64,000 nucleotides of DNA from RBC074 sp964470555 (lineage in GTDB: Bacteria; Acidobacteriota; Blastocatellia; RBC074), in contig CAYYDG010000032.1 of assembly GCA_964470555.1 (NCBI GenBank), positions 22,941-86,940 on the forward strand, read 5' to 3'. The translations under genes and the position numbers were made by a program. Of this stretch, positions 17,490 through 25,843 are shown in pieces. The notes under the pieces are model-generated. The model saw nothing but the letters and a program-made list of their open reading frames with translations. It did not search any database and was not told the DNA's origin. The stretch's first letter is position 1. Each line of letters opens with the position of its first letter.

Positions 17490-18044
17490 TTATTTGCCGG
17501 TCTTGCCGGGTTTGAGTTTGATCTGGCGATTGGCGTAACGAACGCCTTTGCCTTTGTAAGCGTCAGGTTTGCGCAGATTGTGCATGTTCGCCGCCGTCTG
17601 TCCCAGCAATTCCCGGTCAATGCCCGTCAGAGTGACCGTCGTTTGATACTGGTTGATCGTGCGCGCCAGTTTTTCCACCTTGGCGCTGATACCTTCGGGC
17701 AGCACGAATTCAATCGGATGCGAATATCCCAGAGCGAAATTGATGCTGCGGCCTTTCAATTCGGCTTTGTAACCGACGCCGACGACATCCATCTCCTGCG
17801 TGAAACCTTGCGACACGCCTTGGACGGCGTTGGCCACCAGCGCGCGCAGAGTCCCATGAATCGCAGTGTGCTCTTTGTCCTGGCGCTCGGCGACAAGCTT
17901 GCCTTCTTCTACCTTGAGCGTGACGCCAGCGGGGATTTTCGTGGTCAACTTGCCCTTCGGCCCCTGCACTTCGATGACCGATTCCGAGATATTGACCTTC
18001 ACATCTTTCGGAATATCAATTGGTTTTTTGCCTACTCGTGACAT
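17490..18044 (-). CDS. rplF: 50S ribosomal protein L6
   Basis: 184 aa, made of two similar alpha/beta domains. MSRVGKKPIDIPKDVKVNIS opens the first, and the R-K-P-D-A-Y-K-G-K-G-V-R-Y signature closes the second. It binds 23S helix 97 near the factor-binding site. A heptamer array lies directly upstream of its start. Confidence 0.97.
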   Translation of the reverse strand: MSRVGKKPIDIPKDVKVNISESVIEVQGPKGKLTTKIPAGVTLKVEEGKLVAERQDKEHTAIHGTLRALVANAVQGVSQGFTQEMDVVGVGYKAELKGRSINFALGYSHPIEFVLPEGISAKVEKLARTINQYQTTVTLTGIDRELLGQTAANMHNLRKPDAYKGKGVRYANRQIKLKPGKTGK

Positions 18045-18054
18045 AACTCTCTCG

Positions 18055-18091
18055 TTGGTTATCGGTGGTCAGTGGTCAGCGGTCGGTGGTA
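18055..18091. repeat. Heptamer array between rpsH and rplF
   Basis: Plus-strand 7-mers gttatcg, gtggtca, gtggtca, gcggtcg, gtggtaa. Two units are exact copies. It lies in the 86 bp spacer upstream of the rplF start. Confidence 0.7.
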
Positions 18092-18130
18092 AAACCAGCG
18101 CCCAGCTACCGACCTTAAACGACCAGCCGC

Positions 18131-18532
<402 letters not shown>

Positions 18533-18608
18533 CGTTTCAACTCCACTCACTTAAGTCCTACAGTTCCGGGCAGGCGGCCTATCCGCCCCCGGCTGCAGGA
18601 CTTTTCAA

Positions 18609-18794
18609 CTACCAGCTTGATTTCGTTACGCCCGGAATATCGCCTTGCAGCGCCAGTTGGCGGAAGCAGATGCGGCAGACGCTGAATTTCCGCAGGTAAG
18701 CGCGCGGACGGCCACAACGTTTGCAACGGTTGTAGCCGCGCACTTTGAACTTCGGTTTACGGTTCGCTTGAACGATCTTTGAAGTCTTTGCCAT
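18609..18794 (-). CDS. rpsN: 30S ribosomal protein S14, type Z
   Basis: 61 aa. The short zinc-binding form: Cys24, Cys27, Cys40 and Cys43 (R-C-K-R-C-G and C-R-I-C-F). This length and Cys pattern distinguish type Z from the 101 aa Cys-less S14. It lies between rplE and rpsH, in the normal spc order. Confidence 0.96.
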   Translation of the reverse strand: MAKTSKIVQANRKPKFKVRGYNRCKRCGRPRAYLRKFSVCRICFRQLALQGDIPGVTKSSW

Positions 18795-18807
18795 AGTTCC
18801 TCAAGTC

Positions 18808-19353
18808 TTAATTTTGCCGAAACGGCATTCCCAGATGGCGCAACAATGAGCGCGCTTCTTCATCAGTCTTTGCCGTGGTCACTATGCACACGTTCATGCC
18901 GCGCGCCTTGTCAATTTTTCCGAAGTCAATTTCCGGAAAGATCAACTGATCCTTCAGGCCGACCGTGTAGTTGCCGCGCCCGTCAAAGGCCTTGGGACTG
19001 ACGCCGCGGAAATCGCGCACGCGAGGCAAAGCCAGACTGACAAACCGGTCCAGAAATTCATACATGCGCTCGCCGCGCAAAGTGACCATTGCGCCAATGC
19101 TCATTCCTTCGCGCAGTTTGAACGCTGCGATGGATTTTTTGGCTTTGGTCACCACAGGTTTCTGCCCGGCAATGGTTTGCAAATCGCCGACAGCGATATC
19201 AATGGCTTTGGCGTTCTGAATCGCTTCGCCCAAGCCGACGTTGATGACGATCTTTTCCAGCTTCGGAACGCTCATCGGGTTCTTGTAATCGAACTCCTTG
19301 GTCAGCGCCGGAACAATCTCTTTCAGATATTTTTCTTTAAGTCGTGAAGCCAT
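18808..19353 (-). CDS. rplE: 50S ribosomal protein L5
   Basis: 181 aa from ATG 19353 (MASRLKEKYLKEIVPALTKEF). The frame runs further upstream to 19461 but overlaps rplX, so the shorter start is preferred. It has the I-V-I-N-V-G-L-G-E-A motif and the F-D-G-R-G-N-Y core. It binds 5S rRNA and contacts S13 across the subunit interface. Confidence 0.96.
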   Translation of the reverse strand: MASRLKEKYLKEIVPALTKEFDYKNPMSVPKLEKIVINVGLGEAIQNAKAIDIAVGDLQTIAGQKPVVTKAKKSIAAFKLREGMSIGAMVTLRGERMYEFLDRFVSLALPRVRDFRGVSPKAFDGRGNYTVGLKDQLIFPEIDFGKIDKARGMNVCIVTTAKTDEEARSLLRHLGMPFRQN

Positions 19354-19411
19354 AACTTGAACTTGCTCCCTTCCCTCAACCCAACGGTTGGACAGTCGGG
19401 CAATACGGTTG

Positions 19412-19732
19412 TTATTCGAGCGCCGCGCCGGTTTTTTTCGAGATACGAACCTTGCGGCCATCTTCCAGAATCTGGTAACCGACGCGAACCGGCACTCCGT
19501 TTTCCAGATACATCACATTCGACACATCAATCGGAGCTTCTTTCTCCACGATGCCGCCCGCGACGCCTTTCTGGCGGTTGGGACGCTCGAAATGCTTGAG
19601 CAGATTGATGCCTTCGACCAGCAATTTACGTTCTTTGGTCAACACCTTAATCACACGACCTCGTTTGCCCTTGTCGCGTCCGGAGATGACCGTCACCTGG
19701 TCGTTTTTCTTGATTTTTATTTTGTTTGGCAT
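19412..19732 (-). CDS. rplX: 50S ribosomal protein L24
   Basis: 106 aa. An N-terminal KOW motif (K-K-N-D-Q-V-T-V-I-S-G-R-D-K-G-K-R-G-R-V) followed by G-I-N-L-L-K-H-F-E-R-P. It initiates 50S assembly at the 5' end of 23S rRNA. It follows rplN with a 27 bp gap. Confidence 0.96.
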   Translation of the reverse strand: MPNKIKIKKNDQVTVISGRDKGKRGRVIKVLTKERKLLVEGINLLKHFERPNRQKGVAGGIVEKEAPIDVSNVMYLENGVPVRVGYQILEDGRKVRISKKTGAALE

Positions 19733-19759
19733 GGTCTTTTGACTCCCTTGCTCGCCCGA

Positions 19760-20131
19760 TTAAATAACTTCAGGAGCGAGACTGACGATTTTCATAAACC
19801 CTTTTTCGCGCAATTCACGAGCCACCGGGCCAAACACGCGAGTGCCAACAGGTTCGCCGTCCGGTTTGATAATCACCGCCGCGTTTTCATCGAAGCGGAT
19901 ATAAGTTCCGTCTTTGCGCCGAACTTCCTTGCGCGTGCGAACGATGACGGCTTTGACTACCTGTTTCTTTTTCACCGTTCCATCGGGCGAAGCTTCCTTG
20001 ACCGAAGCCGTAATCACATCGCCCAGACTGGCGCGCGATCCGATGTTGCCGCCAAACGGCAGGATCATCGCGATTTTCTTTGCCCCTGAATTGTCGGCGA
20101 CCTGCAAAATAGATCGCATCTGTAATGCCAT
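19760..20131 (-). CDS. rplN: 50S ribosomal protein L14
   Basis: 123 aa from ATG 20131. The open frame extends into the upstream heptamer spacer to 20209, but L14 is normally about 122 aa. L-Q-V-A-D-N-S-G-A-K-K-I and the G-T-R-V-F-G-P-V-A-R-E-L-R signature are present. It forms an intersubunit bridge and binds the silencing factor RsfS in other bacteria. Confidence 0.96.
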   Translation of the reverse strand: MALQMRSILQVADNSGAKKIAMILPFGGNIGSRASLGDVITASVKEASPDGTVKKKQVVKAVIVRTRKEVRRKDGTYIRFDENAAVIIKPDGEPVGTRVFGPVARELREKGFMKIVSLAPEVI

Positions 20132-20140
20132 TGCTAGCCT

Positions 20141-20224
20141 CCTTGTCGGTGGCCGGTAGCTGGTGTCTGGTGATCGGTGTGATGGAATCCCACAACCGAC
20201 AACCGACAACCGACAACCGACAAC
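20141..20224. repeat. Inverted pair of heptamer arrays between rplN and rpsQ
   Basis: 20143-20184 reads as 7-mers ending in GGT (tgtcggt, ggccggt, agctggt, gtctggt, gatcggt, gtgatgg). 20192-20224 carries the reverse-complement class, with ccgacaa repeated exactly four times. The G-rich and C-rich arms can pair into a long imperfect hairpin. This is the clearest array in the window. Confidence 0.85.
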
Positions 20225-20559
20225 TACTTACTTGCCTTTCGTAACACTTCGACGACGCGCCAACGCTTGAGCTTGGAAAGCGGGCGGGTTTCGGAAATGC
20301 GAACCTGGTCGCCGATGCCGACGCCTTCGATTTCGTTATGCGCCATGAACTTTGCCCGTTTGCGCACGTAGCGTTTGTAAATCGGATGCTTCACCAAACG
20401 ATCCACTCGCACAACCACCGTTTTCTGCATTTTGTCGCTGGTCACAATGCCGATTTTTTCGGTGCGGCGACCGCGTGCTTTTGCTTTGGGAGCGGTGTCG
20501 CTCTCCGGTGCGATTTCTGCGGCAACCGGTGTTTCCAAATTTTCTTTGATCTCTTCCAT
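20224..20559 (-). CDS. rpsQ: 30S ribosomal protein S17 with acidic N-terminal extension
   Basis: 111 aa compared with the usual 80-90. The OB-fold core starts around residue 34 (K-I-G-I-V-T-S-D-K-M-Q-K-T-V-V-V) and ends normally. The first 25 residues are an acidic Glu/Ala-rich extension (MEEIKENLETPVAAEIAPES) ahead of a basic linker. S17 is a primary 16S rRNA binder. It ends at a heptamer spacer before rplN. Confidence 0.95.
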   Translation of the reverse strand: MEEIKENLETPVAAEIAPESDTAPKAKARGRRTEKIGIVTSDKMQKTVVVRVDRLVKHPIYKRYVRKRAKFMAHNEIEGVGIGDQVRISETRPLSKLKRWRVVEVLRKASK

Positions 20560-20612
20560 ATTCCATCACACTGGCTGTTTCTTCGCGCGAAGCGAAGCCA
20601 GCCGTCTAGAAC

Positions 20613-20819
20613 TTACTTCTCAACGCCGAGCGCGCGCCCGCGCAAAATGGTTTTGATCTGCGCCAGTTCTTTTTTCTGTTTGCGAATCTGCGCGACCGTG
20701 TCAGTGTCGCCAAGCGCCTTTTTGAAATTCAGGCGGAACTGCGATTCTTTGATTTCAGCCAGTCGCTTGATCAACTCTTCGGTCGAAATTTCGCGCATCT
20801 TGTCGAGTTTGTGCTTCAC
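20613..20819 (-). CDS. rpmC: 50S ribosomal protein L29
   Basis: 68 aa, mostly two alpha helices: M-R-E-I-S-T-E-E-L and the Q-I-R-K-Q-K-K-E-L-A-Q-I-K-T signature. It sits near the peptide exit tunnel and helps dock trigger factor and SRP. Its start overlaps the rplP stop by 4 bp, so translation is probably coupled. Confidence 0.95.
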   Translation of the reverse strand: MKHKLDKMREISTEELIKRLAEIKESQFRLNFKKALGDTDTVAQIRKQKKELAQIKTILRGRALGVEK

Positions 20820-21253
20820 AGTGCGCCTCCTTCCTGATCTTTGCGCGTCACGAACTTGGTTTTGATCGGCAGTTTGGCCGCCGCCAATTCCATCGCGCGT
20901 CTTGCCGTCGCTTCATCCACGCCTTCCATTTCGAAGATGATGCGTCCGGGTTTGACGACCGAAACCCAGCCCTCTGGCGCGCCTTTGCCCTTGCCCATAC
21001 GGGTTTCAGCCGGTTTTTTGGTGATCGGCTTGTCGGGGAAGATGCGAATCCAGAGCTTGCCGCCGCGTTTGACGAAGCGCGTGATGGCGATACGACCGGC
21101 TTCGATCTGCCGCCCGGTAACCCACGACACTTCCATCGCTTTCAGCGCAAATTCGCCGAACGCGATGTTGGTTCCGCGTTTGGCAGCGCCTGCGCGACGA
21201 CCGCGTTGCTGCTTACGATATTTGACCTTCTTGGGAATTTTATATTCAGCCAT
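20816..21253 (-). CDS. rplP: 50S ribosomal protein L16
   Basis: 145 aa. K-Y-R-K-Q-Q-R-G-R-R-A-G near the N-terminus, then the R-M-G-K-G-K-G-A-P-E-G-W signature; the basic loop lies close to the A-site tRNA and the peptidyl transferase centre. It starts 5 bp after rpsC and overlaps rpmC by 4 bp. Confidence 0.97.
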   Translation of the reverse strand: MAEYKIPKKVKYRKQQRGRRAGAAKRGTNIAFGEFALKAMEVSWVTGRQIEAGRIAITRFVKRGGKLWIRIFPDKPITKKPAETRMGKGKGAPEGWVSVVKPGRIIFEMEGVDEATARRAMELAAAKLPIKTKFVTRKDQEGGAL

Positions 21254-21258
21254 TTCAG

Positions 21259-21911
<653 letters not shown>

Positions 21912-21938
21912 TCTCTCCGTTGCCGAAATCTCTTGAAG

Positions 21939-22337
21939 TTATTCAGCCGCTTCGGCGGCCTTGCCTGATTTTTTGCCTTCGCGTTTTTCCGAAGACACCA
22001 CCACGATCAGGTGGCTGTAATGGCGTCGCTCACGATACGCGCGCCCCATCGGCGCGGGGCGAACGCGGCGGCGATGTTTGGTCGTGCCGGTGTTGGCGTA
22101 ACAGGCTTTCACCCATAATTCGTCAACATCCACCATCACGTTTTCCTGCATCGCCAATTTCTCAGCGTTGGCACGAGCCGATTCCAGTACCTTGTAAATC
22201 TGGCCGGCGGCGCGTTTGTTGGTGAAGCGCAACACTTCACGCGCTTCGCTGTATCTCAAGCCGCGGATCAAATCCATGACCAGCTTGGCCTTTTGCGACG
22301 AAATCTTGACGTTTTTTGCTTTCGCAGTTGCTTCCAT
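21939..22337 (-). CDS. rplV: 50S ribosomal protein L22
   Basis: 132 aa. The tunnel-lining hairpin segment (R-R-R-V-R-P-A-P-M-G-R-A) and the N-terminal I-S-S-Q-K-A-K-L-V-M-D-L-I-R-G are typical. No macrolide-resistance type deletion is evident in the loop. The Lys/Glu-rich C-terminal tail is slightly long. It lies between rpsS and rpsC as normal. Confidence 0.96.
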   Translation of the reverse strand: MEATAKAKNVKISSQKAKLVMDLIRGLRYSEAREVLRFTNKRAAGQIYKVLESARANAEKLAMQENVMVDVDELWVKACYANTGTTKHRRRVRPAPMGRAYRERRHYSHLIVVVSSEKREGKKSGKAAEAAE

Positions 22338-22435
22338 GTTCCGAACCTCTATCTGCGACCGAAAGACAAGACCGAAAGTTGACGAAGCGAAATCGCATTT
22401 CTCCCCGTCTGTTCTTTGCTACCTGTCCCCGCGTC

Positions 22436-22720
22436 TTACTTCTTGCCGGAGGATTTCTCCGCCTTGTCAGCGTGACCTTTGAAAGTGCGCGTCGGAGAAA
22501 ATTCACCGAGCTTGTGTCCAACCATGTTTTCGGTGATGTAAACAGGTATGAACTTTTTGCCGTTGTGAACCGCCAGCGTGTGACCAACCATTTCCGGGAA
22601 GATTGTCGAGCGGCGCGACCAGGTCTTGTGAACCTTCTTTTCGTTCGCCGCATTCATCCGTTCAATGGCTTTCAGCAGATGCGCGTCAATGAACGGGCCT
22701 TTTTTAACTGAACGTGCCAT
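22436..22720 (-). CDS. rpsS: 30S ribosomal protein S19
   Basis: 94 aa. M-A-R-S-V-K-K-G-P-F-I-D-A-H-L opens, and G-H-K-L-G-E-F-S-P-T-R-T-F closes the core. It pairs with S13 in the 30S head. It begins 2 bp after the rplB stop; a 98 bp gap without evident features precedes rplV. Confidence 0.97.
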   Translation of the reverse strand: MARSVKKGPFIDAHLLKAIERMNAANEKKVHKTWSRRSTIFPEMVGHTLAVHNGKKFIPVYITENMVGHKLGEFSPTRTFKGHADKAEKSSGKK

Positions 22721-22722
22721 GT

Positions 22723-23547
22723 TTATTTCGTTCTCCGTTTGACGATGAACTTGTCGGTGCGCTTGTTGTTGCGCGTTTTATAGCCGCGAGTCGGTTGTCC
22801 CCAGGGCGTCACAGGGTTGCGTCCGCCAGACGTTTTGCCTTCGCCGCCTCCGTGCGGATGGTCAACCGGGTTCATAGCCACGCCGCGCACGGTGGGGCGA
22901 ATGCCTTTCCAGCGCGTGCGGCCTGCCTTGCCAATCGAAACGTTTTCGTGTTCGACGTTGCCGACCTGACCGACAGTCGCCATGCAATCCACCGAAACCT
23001 TGCGAATTTCGCCGGACGGCAGACGAAGCTGCGCCAAGCCGCCTTCTTTGGCGACAAGCTGCGCGAAGCTTCCGGCGCTGCGCGCCATCTGCGCGCCTTT
23101 GCCGGGTTTCAATTCGATGTTGTGAATCTGGGTTCCGAGCGGGATGTTTTTAATCGGCAGGGCATTGCCTGTGAGAATGTCAGCATCGGGGCCGGACAAA
23201 ACCGTCTGGCCGACCTGCAACCCTGCGGGAGCGATAATGTACCGCTTTTCGCCGTCAACGTAATTTATCAGGGCGATGCGCGCCGAACGGTTCGGATCGT
23301 ATTCAATCGTCGCCACATTTCCGGGAATACCGGTCTTGTCGCGTTTGAAATCAATCACGCGATAATGCCGTTTGTGTCCGCCGCCACGATGGCGCACGGT
23401 CATTTTGCCCAGATTGTTGCGACCGCTGGTGCGCTTTTTGGTCTCAAGCAACGGCTTGTGGGGCTTATCCGTCGTCAACTCATCGTTGGTCAGATAAGTC
23501 TGATAGCGCCGCGCCGGACTGGTTGGTGATAGCTTCTTGATTCCCAT
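22723..23547 (-). CDS. rplB: 50S ribosomal protein L2
   Basis: 274 aa. S-G-R-N-N-L-G-K-M-T-V-R-H-R-G-G-G in the N-terminal part and the C-terminal M-N-P-V-D-H-P-H-G-G-G-E-G signature, whose His is implicated in peptidyl transferase function. A REP-like palindrome lies directly upstream. Confidence 0.98.
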   Translation of the reverse strand: MGIKKLSPTSPARRYQTYLTNDELTTDKPHKPLLETKKRTSGRNNLGKMTVRHRGGGHKRHYRVIDFKRDKTGIPGNVATIEYDPNRSARIALINYVDGEKRYIIAPAGLQVGQTVLSGPDADILTGNALPIKNIPLGTQIHNIELKPGKGAQMARSAGSFAQLVAKEGGLAQLRLPSGEIRKVSVDCMATVGQVGNVEHENVSIGKAGRTRWKGIRPTVRGVAMNPVDHPHGGGEGKTSGGRNPVTPWGQPTRGYKTRNNKRTDKFIVKRRTK

Positions 23548-23561
23548 CTTTTCCTCAATCG

Positions 23562-23630
23562 TTTGTAGTACCGGCTTGAGCCGGAAGCTTTCGCTCTTAA
23601 AGCCTGCCGCCTTAAGGCGGAACTACGAAC
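23562..23630. repeat. REP-like palindrome between rplW and rplB
   Basis: tttgtagtaccggcttgagccgg (23562-23584) and its inverted relative ccgccttaaggcggaactacgaa (about 23607-23629) enclose a smaller aagctttcgctcttaaagc stem. The core resembles the palindrome at 5591-5649. It sits inside the S10-operon transcript. Confidence 0.75.
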
Positions 23631-23631
23631 A

Positions 23632-23973
23632 CTAAATCGAATCCGCGTAATCCACGTTTTGACCGGGTTTGAGCGTCACGTAAGCTTTGCGCCAGTCGGC
23701 TTTGCGACCGACAGTGCGTCCGCGCCGAACCGTTTTGCCGCGATAATTGATGACTCGCACCTGATCCACCTTGACCTTGAAAATCGTCTCGACGGCGTTT
23801 TTGATGGCGTATTTGGTGGCGTTGTCGGCCACGCGAAACGCCAACACCTGCTTGTCGCGTTTGATGGTCTTTTTGTTTTTACTGTCGCGGATGTCATGCG
23901 TGCTCTCTTCTTTCAGCCGTAGAGCCTTTTCCGTAATCACCGGCGCTTTGAGCACATCCCAAATCGTTTTCAT
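23632..23973 (-). CDS. rplW: 50S ribosomal protein L23
   Basis: 113 aa. The N-terminal P-V-I-T-E-K-A-L-R-L-K-E and the C-terminal G-R-T-V-G-R-K-A-D-W-R-K-A-Y-V-T-L match L23. A charged insertion after residue 25 (D-S-K-N-K-K-T-I-K-R-D-K) lengthens the first loop. It lies at the tunnel exit and docks trigger factor. Confidence 0.96.
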   Translation of the reverse strand: MKTIWDVLKAPVITEKALRLKEESTHDIRDSKNKKTIKRDKQVLAFRVADNATKYAIKNAVETIFKVKVDQVRVINYRGKTVRRGRTVGRKADWRKAYVTLKPGQNVDYADSI

Positions 23974-24016
23974 GGTTCATTCCTCGTCAGCGGCGCACGC
24001 GGCGACGCTGATTCGA

Positions 24017-24643
24017 CTATTTGCTCAACTTTTCCTGCAAAGCATTGATCGCGTCGCGCGTGAAGACGATCTTGTCGTGATACAACACGTCGTAAATGTT
24101 GACGTTGACGTTGTTGGCGACTTTGACGCCCGGCACATTGCGCGCCGACAAAATCAGGTTTCGTTCCGGCGTGGTTTCGACAATCAGAGTTTTGCTGTCC
24201 CAGCCGAAATTTTCGGCGATGGCGACAAAACTTTTCGTCTTGTGGTCGTTCAGCAAGAACTGATCCACCACCACCAGATTGCCTTCACGAAGCCGTTCGG
24301 ACAGCGCCGATTTCAACGCGCCGCGTTTCATCTTCTTCGGCATTTCGGATTTCCAGTCACGAGGTTGCGGCCCGTGAACGTTGCCGCCGCCTTTCCACAA
24401 TGGCGAACGCAACGAAGCGATACGCGCGCGACCGGTTCCTTTTTGACGCCAGAGCTTTTTGCCGCTGCCCGACGTGTTGCCGCGAGTTTTGGTCTTGACC
24501 GTACCCTGACGCTGGTTGGTCAGGTAGTTTTTGACCGCGAAATAGATCAAAGCTTCGTTGAGCGGAGCGCCAAAAATTTCTTCCTGCAACTCCAATTCGC
24601 CGACGCTTTCGTTATTCAGATTTTTGACTTCAACGGTTGGCAT
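24017..24643 (-). CDS. rplD: 50S ribosomal protein L4
   Basis: 208 aa from ATG 24643, which has GAGAGGG just upstream; the open frame to 24676 runs into a REP palindrome. The long tunnel-lining loop (K-L-W-R-Q-K-G-T-G-R-A-R) and the C-terminal globular fold are recognisable. In E. coli L4 also autoregulates the S10 operon. Confidence 0.96.
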   Translation of the reverse strand: MPTVEVKNLNNESVGELELQEEIFGAPLNEALIYFAVKNYLTNQRQGTVKTKTRGNTSGSGKKLWRQKGTGRARIASLRSPLWKGGGNVHGPQPRDWKSEMPKKMKRGALKSALSERLREGNLVVVDQFLLNDHKTKSFVAIAENFGWDSKTLIVETTPERNLILSARNVPGVKVANNVNVNIYDVLYHDKIVFTRDAINALQEKLSK

Positions 24644-24667
24644 CGCTGCCCTCTCAAAATTCGGTTC

Positions 24668-24720
24668 GGAGTTCAAGCCTGAGTTTGCCTGATCTTCAAA
24701 CAGCCTGAAGGCTGAACTCC
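24668..24720. repeat. REP-like palindrome between rplD and rplC
   Basis: ggagttcaagcct (24668-24680) and aggctgaactcc (24709-24720) form the outer inverted repeat. The right arm plus flank (cagcctgaaggctgaactcc) is a small palindrome of the same family as 5631-5649. It lies directly upstream of the rplD start. Confidence 0.7.
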
Positions 24721-24726
24721 AAACAG

Positions 24727-25362
24727 TTAATCAGTCTCTTTCTTCTTGATCAGCACGTATGCGCCTGTCGGGCCGGGCACAGCGCCTTTGACCAGAATCA
24801 GGTTCTCTTCGGTGTTGACCTTCACAATCTTCAGGTTCTTGATCGTCTTTCGCTCGACGCCCATGTGACCGGCCATTCGCGTTCCTTTGATGACTCGCGA
24901 AGGATAAGCCGAAGCGCCAATCGAACCCGGCGCGCGGTGAAACATCGAACCGTGAGATTTGCGTCCGCCGCCAAAATTGTGGCGTTTGATGAATCCGGCA
25001 AACCCGCGTCCCTTGCTGGTTCCGATTACGTCAATCGTATCGTTTTCAGCAAACTGATCCACCAGCACCTTGTCTCCGACGCTGATCTGCTCATTGCTGT
25101 CTTCCAGACGAAATTCGCGCAGGATTTTGGTGGGCGGGATATTCGCTTTGGCAAAATGCCCTTTCATCGGCTTGTTGGTGTTTTTCGGAGCCTTGTCTTC
25201 CACCAAACCGAGCTGCACGGCTTCGTATCCGTCCGAAGAAACGGTCTTGCGCTGAACCACCACGCAAGGACCGGCCTTGATCACCGTGACGGGCGTAACC
25301 GTTCCGTCCGGCGCGAAAATCTGGGTCATTCCCAGCTTTTTACCAATAATTCCATTCACCAT
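24727..25362 (-). CDS. rplC: 50S ribosomal protein L3
   Basis: 211 aa. M-V-N-G-I-I-G-K-K-L-G-M-T-Q-I-F opens. The central extension with F-A-G-F-I-K-R-H-N-F-G-G-G and S-H-G-S-M-F-H-R-A-P-G-S-I-G reaches toward the peptidyl transferase centre. One of the first proteins to assemble on 23S rRNA. Confidence 0.98.
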   Translation of the reverse strand: MVNGIIGKKLGMTQIFAPDGTVTPVTVIKAGPCVVVQRKTVSSDGYEAVQLGLVEDKAPKNTNKPMKGHFAKANIPPTKILREFRLEDSNEQISVGDKVLVDQFAENDTIDVIGTSKGRGFAGFIKRHNFGGGRKSHGSMFHRAPGSIGASAYPSRVIKGTRMAGHMGVERKTIKNLKIVKVNTEENLILVKGAVPGPTGAYVLIKKKETD

Positions 25363-25372
25363 TTTTGCTTCC

Positions 25373-25440
25373 TGGTGTTAGGTGATAGACGACTGACAAT
25401 GAGCCACTGCTGCTCATCGCTTGCCGTCTACCGTCTCAAA
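25373..25440. repeat. Weak heptamer-like spacer between rplC and rpsJ
   Basis: Reads ggtgtta, ggtgata, gacgact, gacaatg, agccact, gctgctc, atcgctt, gccgtct, accgtct as 7-mers. The first and last pairs are clearly related; the middle is diverged. Array status is less certain than for the others. Confidence 0.4.
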
Positions 25441-25444
25441 AAAG

Positions 25445-25771
25445 TTATCTGCGGTCTCGACCGAAAGCTTTGATTTCGGCGTCCACACCGGCAGGCAGAT
25501 CGAGTTTCATCAACGCATCCATCGTTTGCGGCGTCGGGTCCAGAATGTCCATCAGCCGTTTGTGAGTGCGAATCTCGAACTGCTCACGCGATTTCTTGTC
25601 CACGTGCGGCGACTTCAACACGGTGACTTTGTTTTTCACCGTCGGCAGCGGAATCGGTCCCGCCACGCGAGCGCCAGTACGTTTGGCCGTTTCGACGATT
25701 TCCGCCGTGGATTGATCCAGCACGCGGTAATCGTAAGCTTTCAGGCGAATTCTGATTTTATCGTTCAGCAT
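25445..25771 (-). CDS. rpsJ: 30S ribosomal protein S10 (NusE)
   Basis: 108 aa. I-R-I-R-L-K-A-Y-D-Y-R-V-L-D-Q-S near the start and the S-P-H-V-D-K-K-S-R-E-Q-F-E-I-R-T-H-K-R signature. It acts in the 30S head and, with NusB, in antitermination. First gene of the S10 block, after tuf across a 72 bp heptamer spacer. Confidence 0.98.
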   Translation of the reverse strand: MLNDKIRIRLKAYDYRVLDQSTAEIVETAKRTGARVAGPIPLPTVKNKVTVLKSPHVDKKSREQFEIRTHKRLMDILDPTPQTMDALMKLDLPAGVDAEIKAFGRDRR

Positions 25772-25842
25772 TTCAGTTTCCAGTCTGCAGTTTCCGGTTT
25801 CCAGTCAGCCTGTTGCTGGCAACTGGAAACCGGAACCCGGTA
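25772..25842. repeat. Heptamer array forming a hairpin between tuf and rpsJ
   Basis: 7-mers ttcagtt, tccagtc, tgcagtt, tccggtt, tccagtc, agcctgt, tgctggc, aactgga, aaccgga, acccggt. The first five and last three are inverted relatives: ggtttccagt pairs with actggaaacc, giving a stem-loop centred near 25813. Confidence 0.8.
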
Positions 25843-25843
25843 A

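Noticed and set aside
20192..20224. CCGACAA copies as a CRISPR array
   Set aside because: Units are adjacent 7-mers with no spacers and no cas genes nearby.
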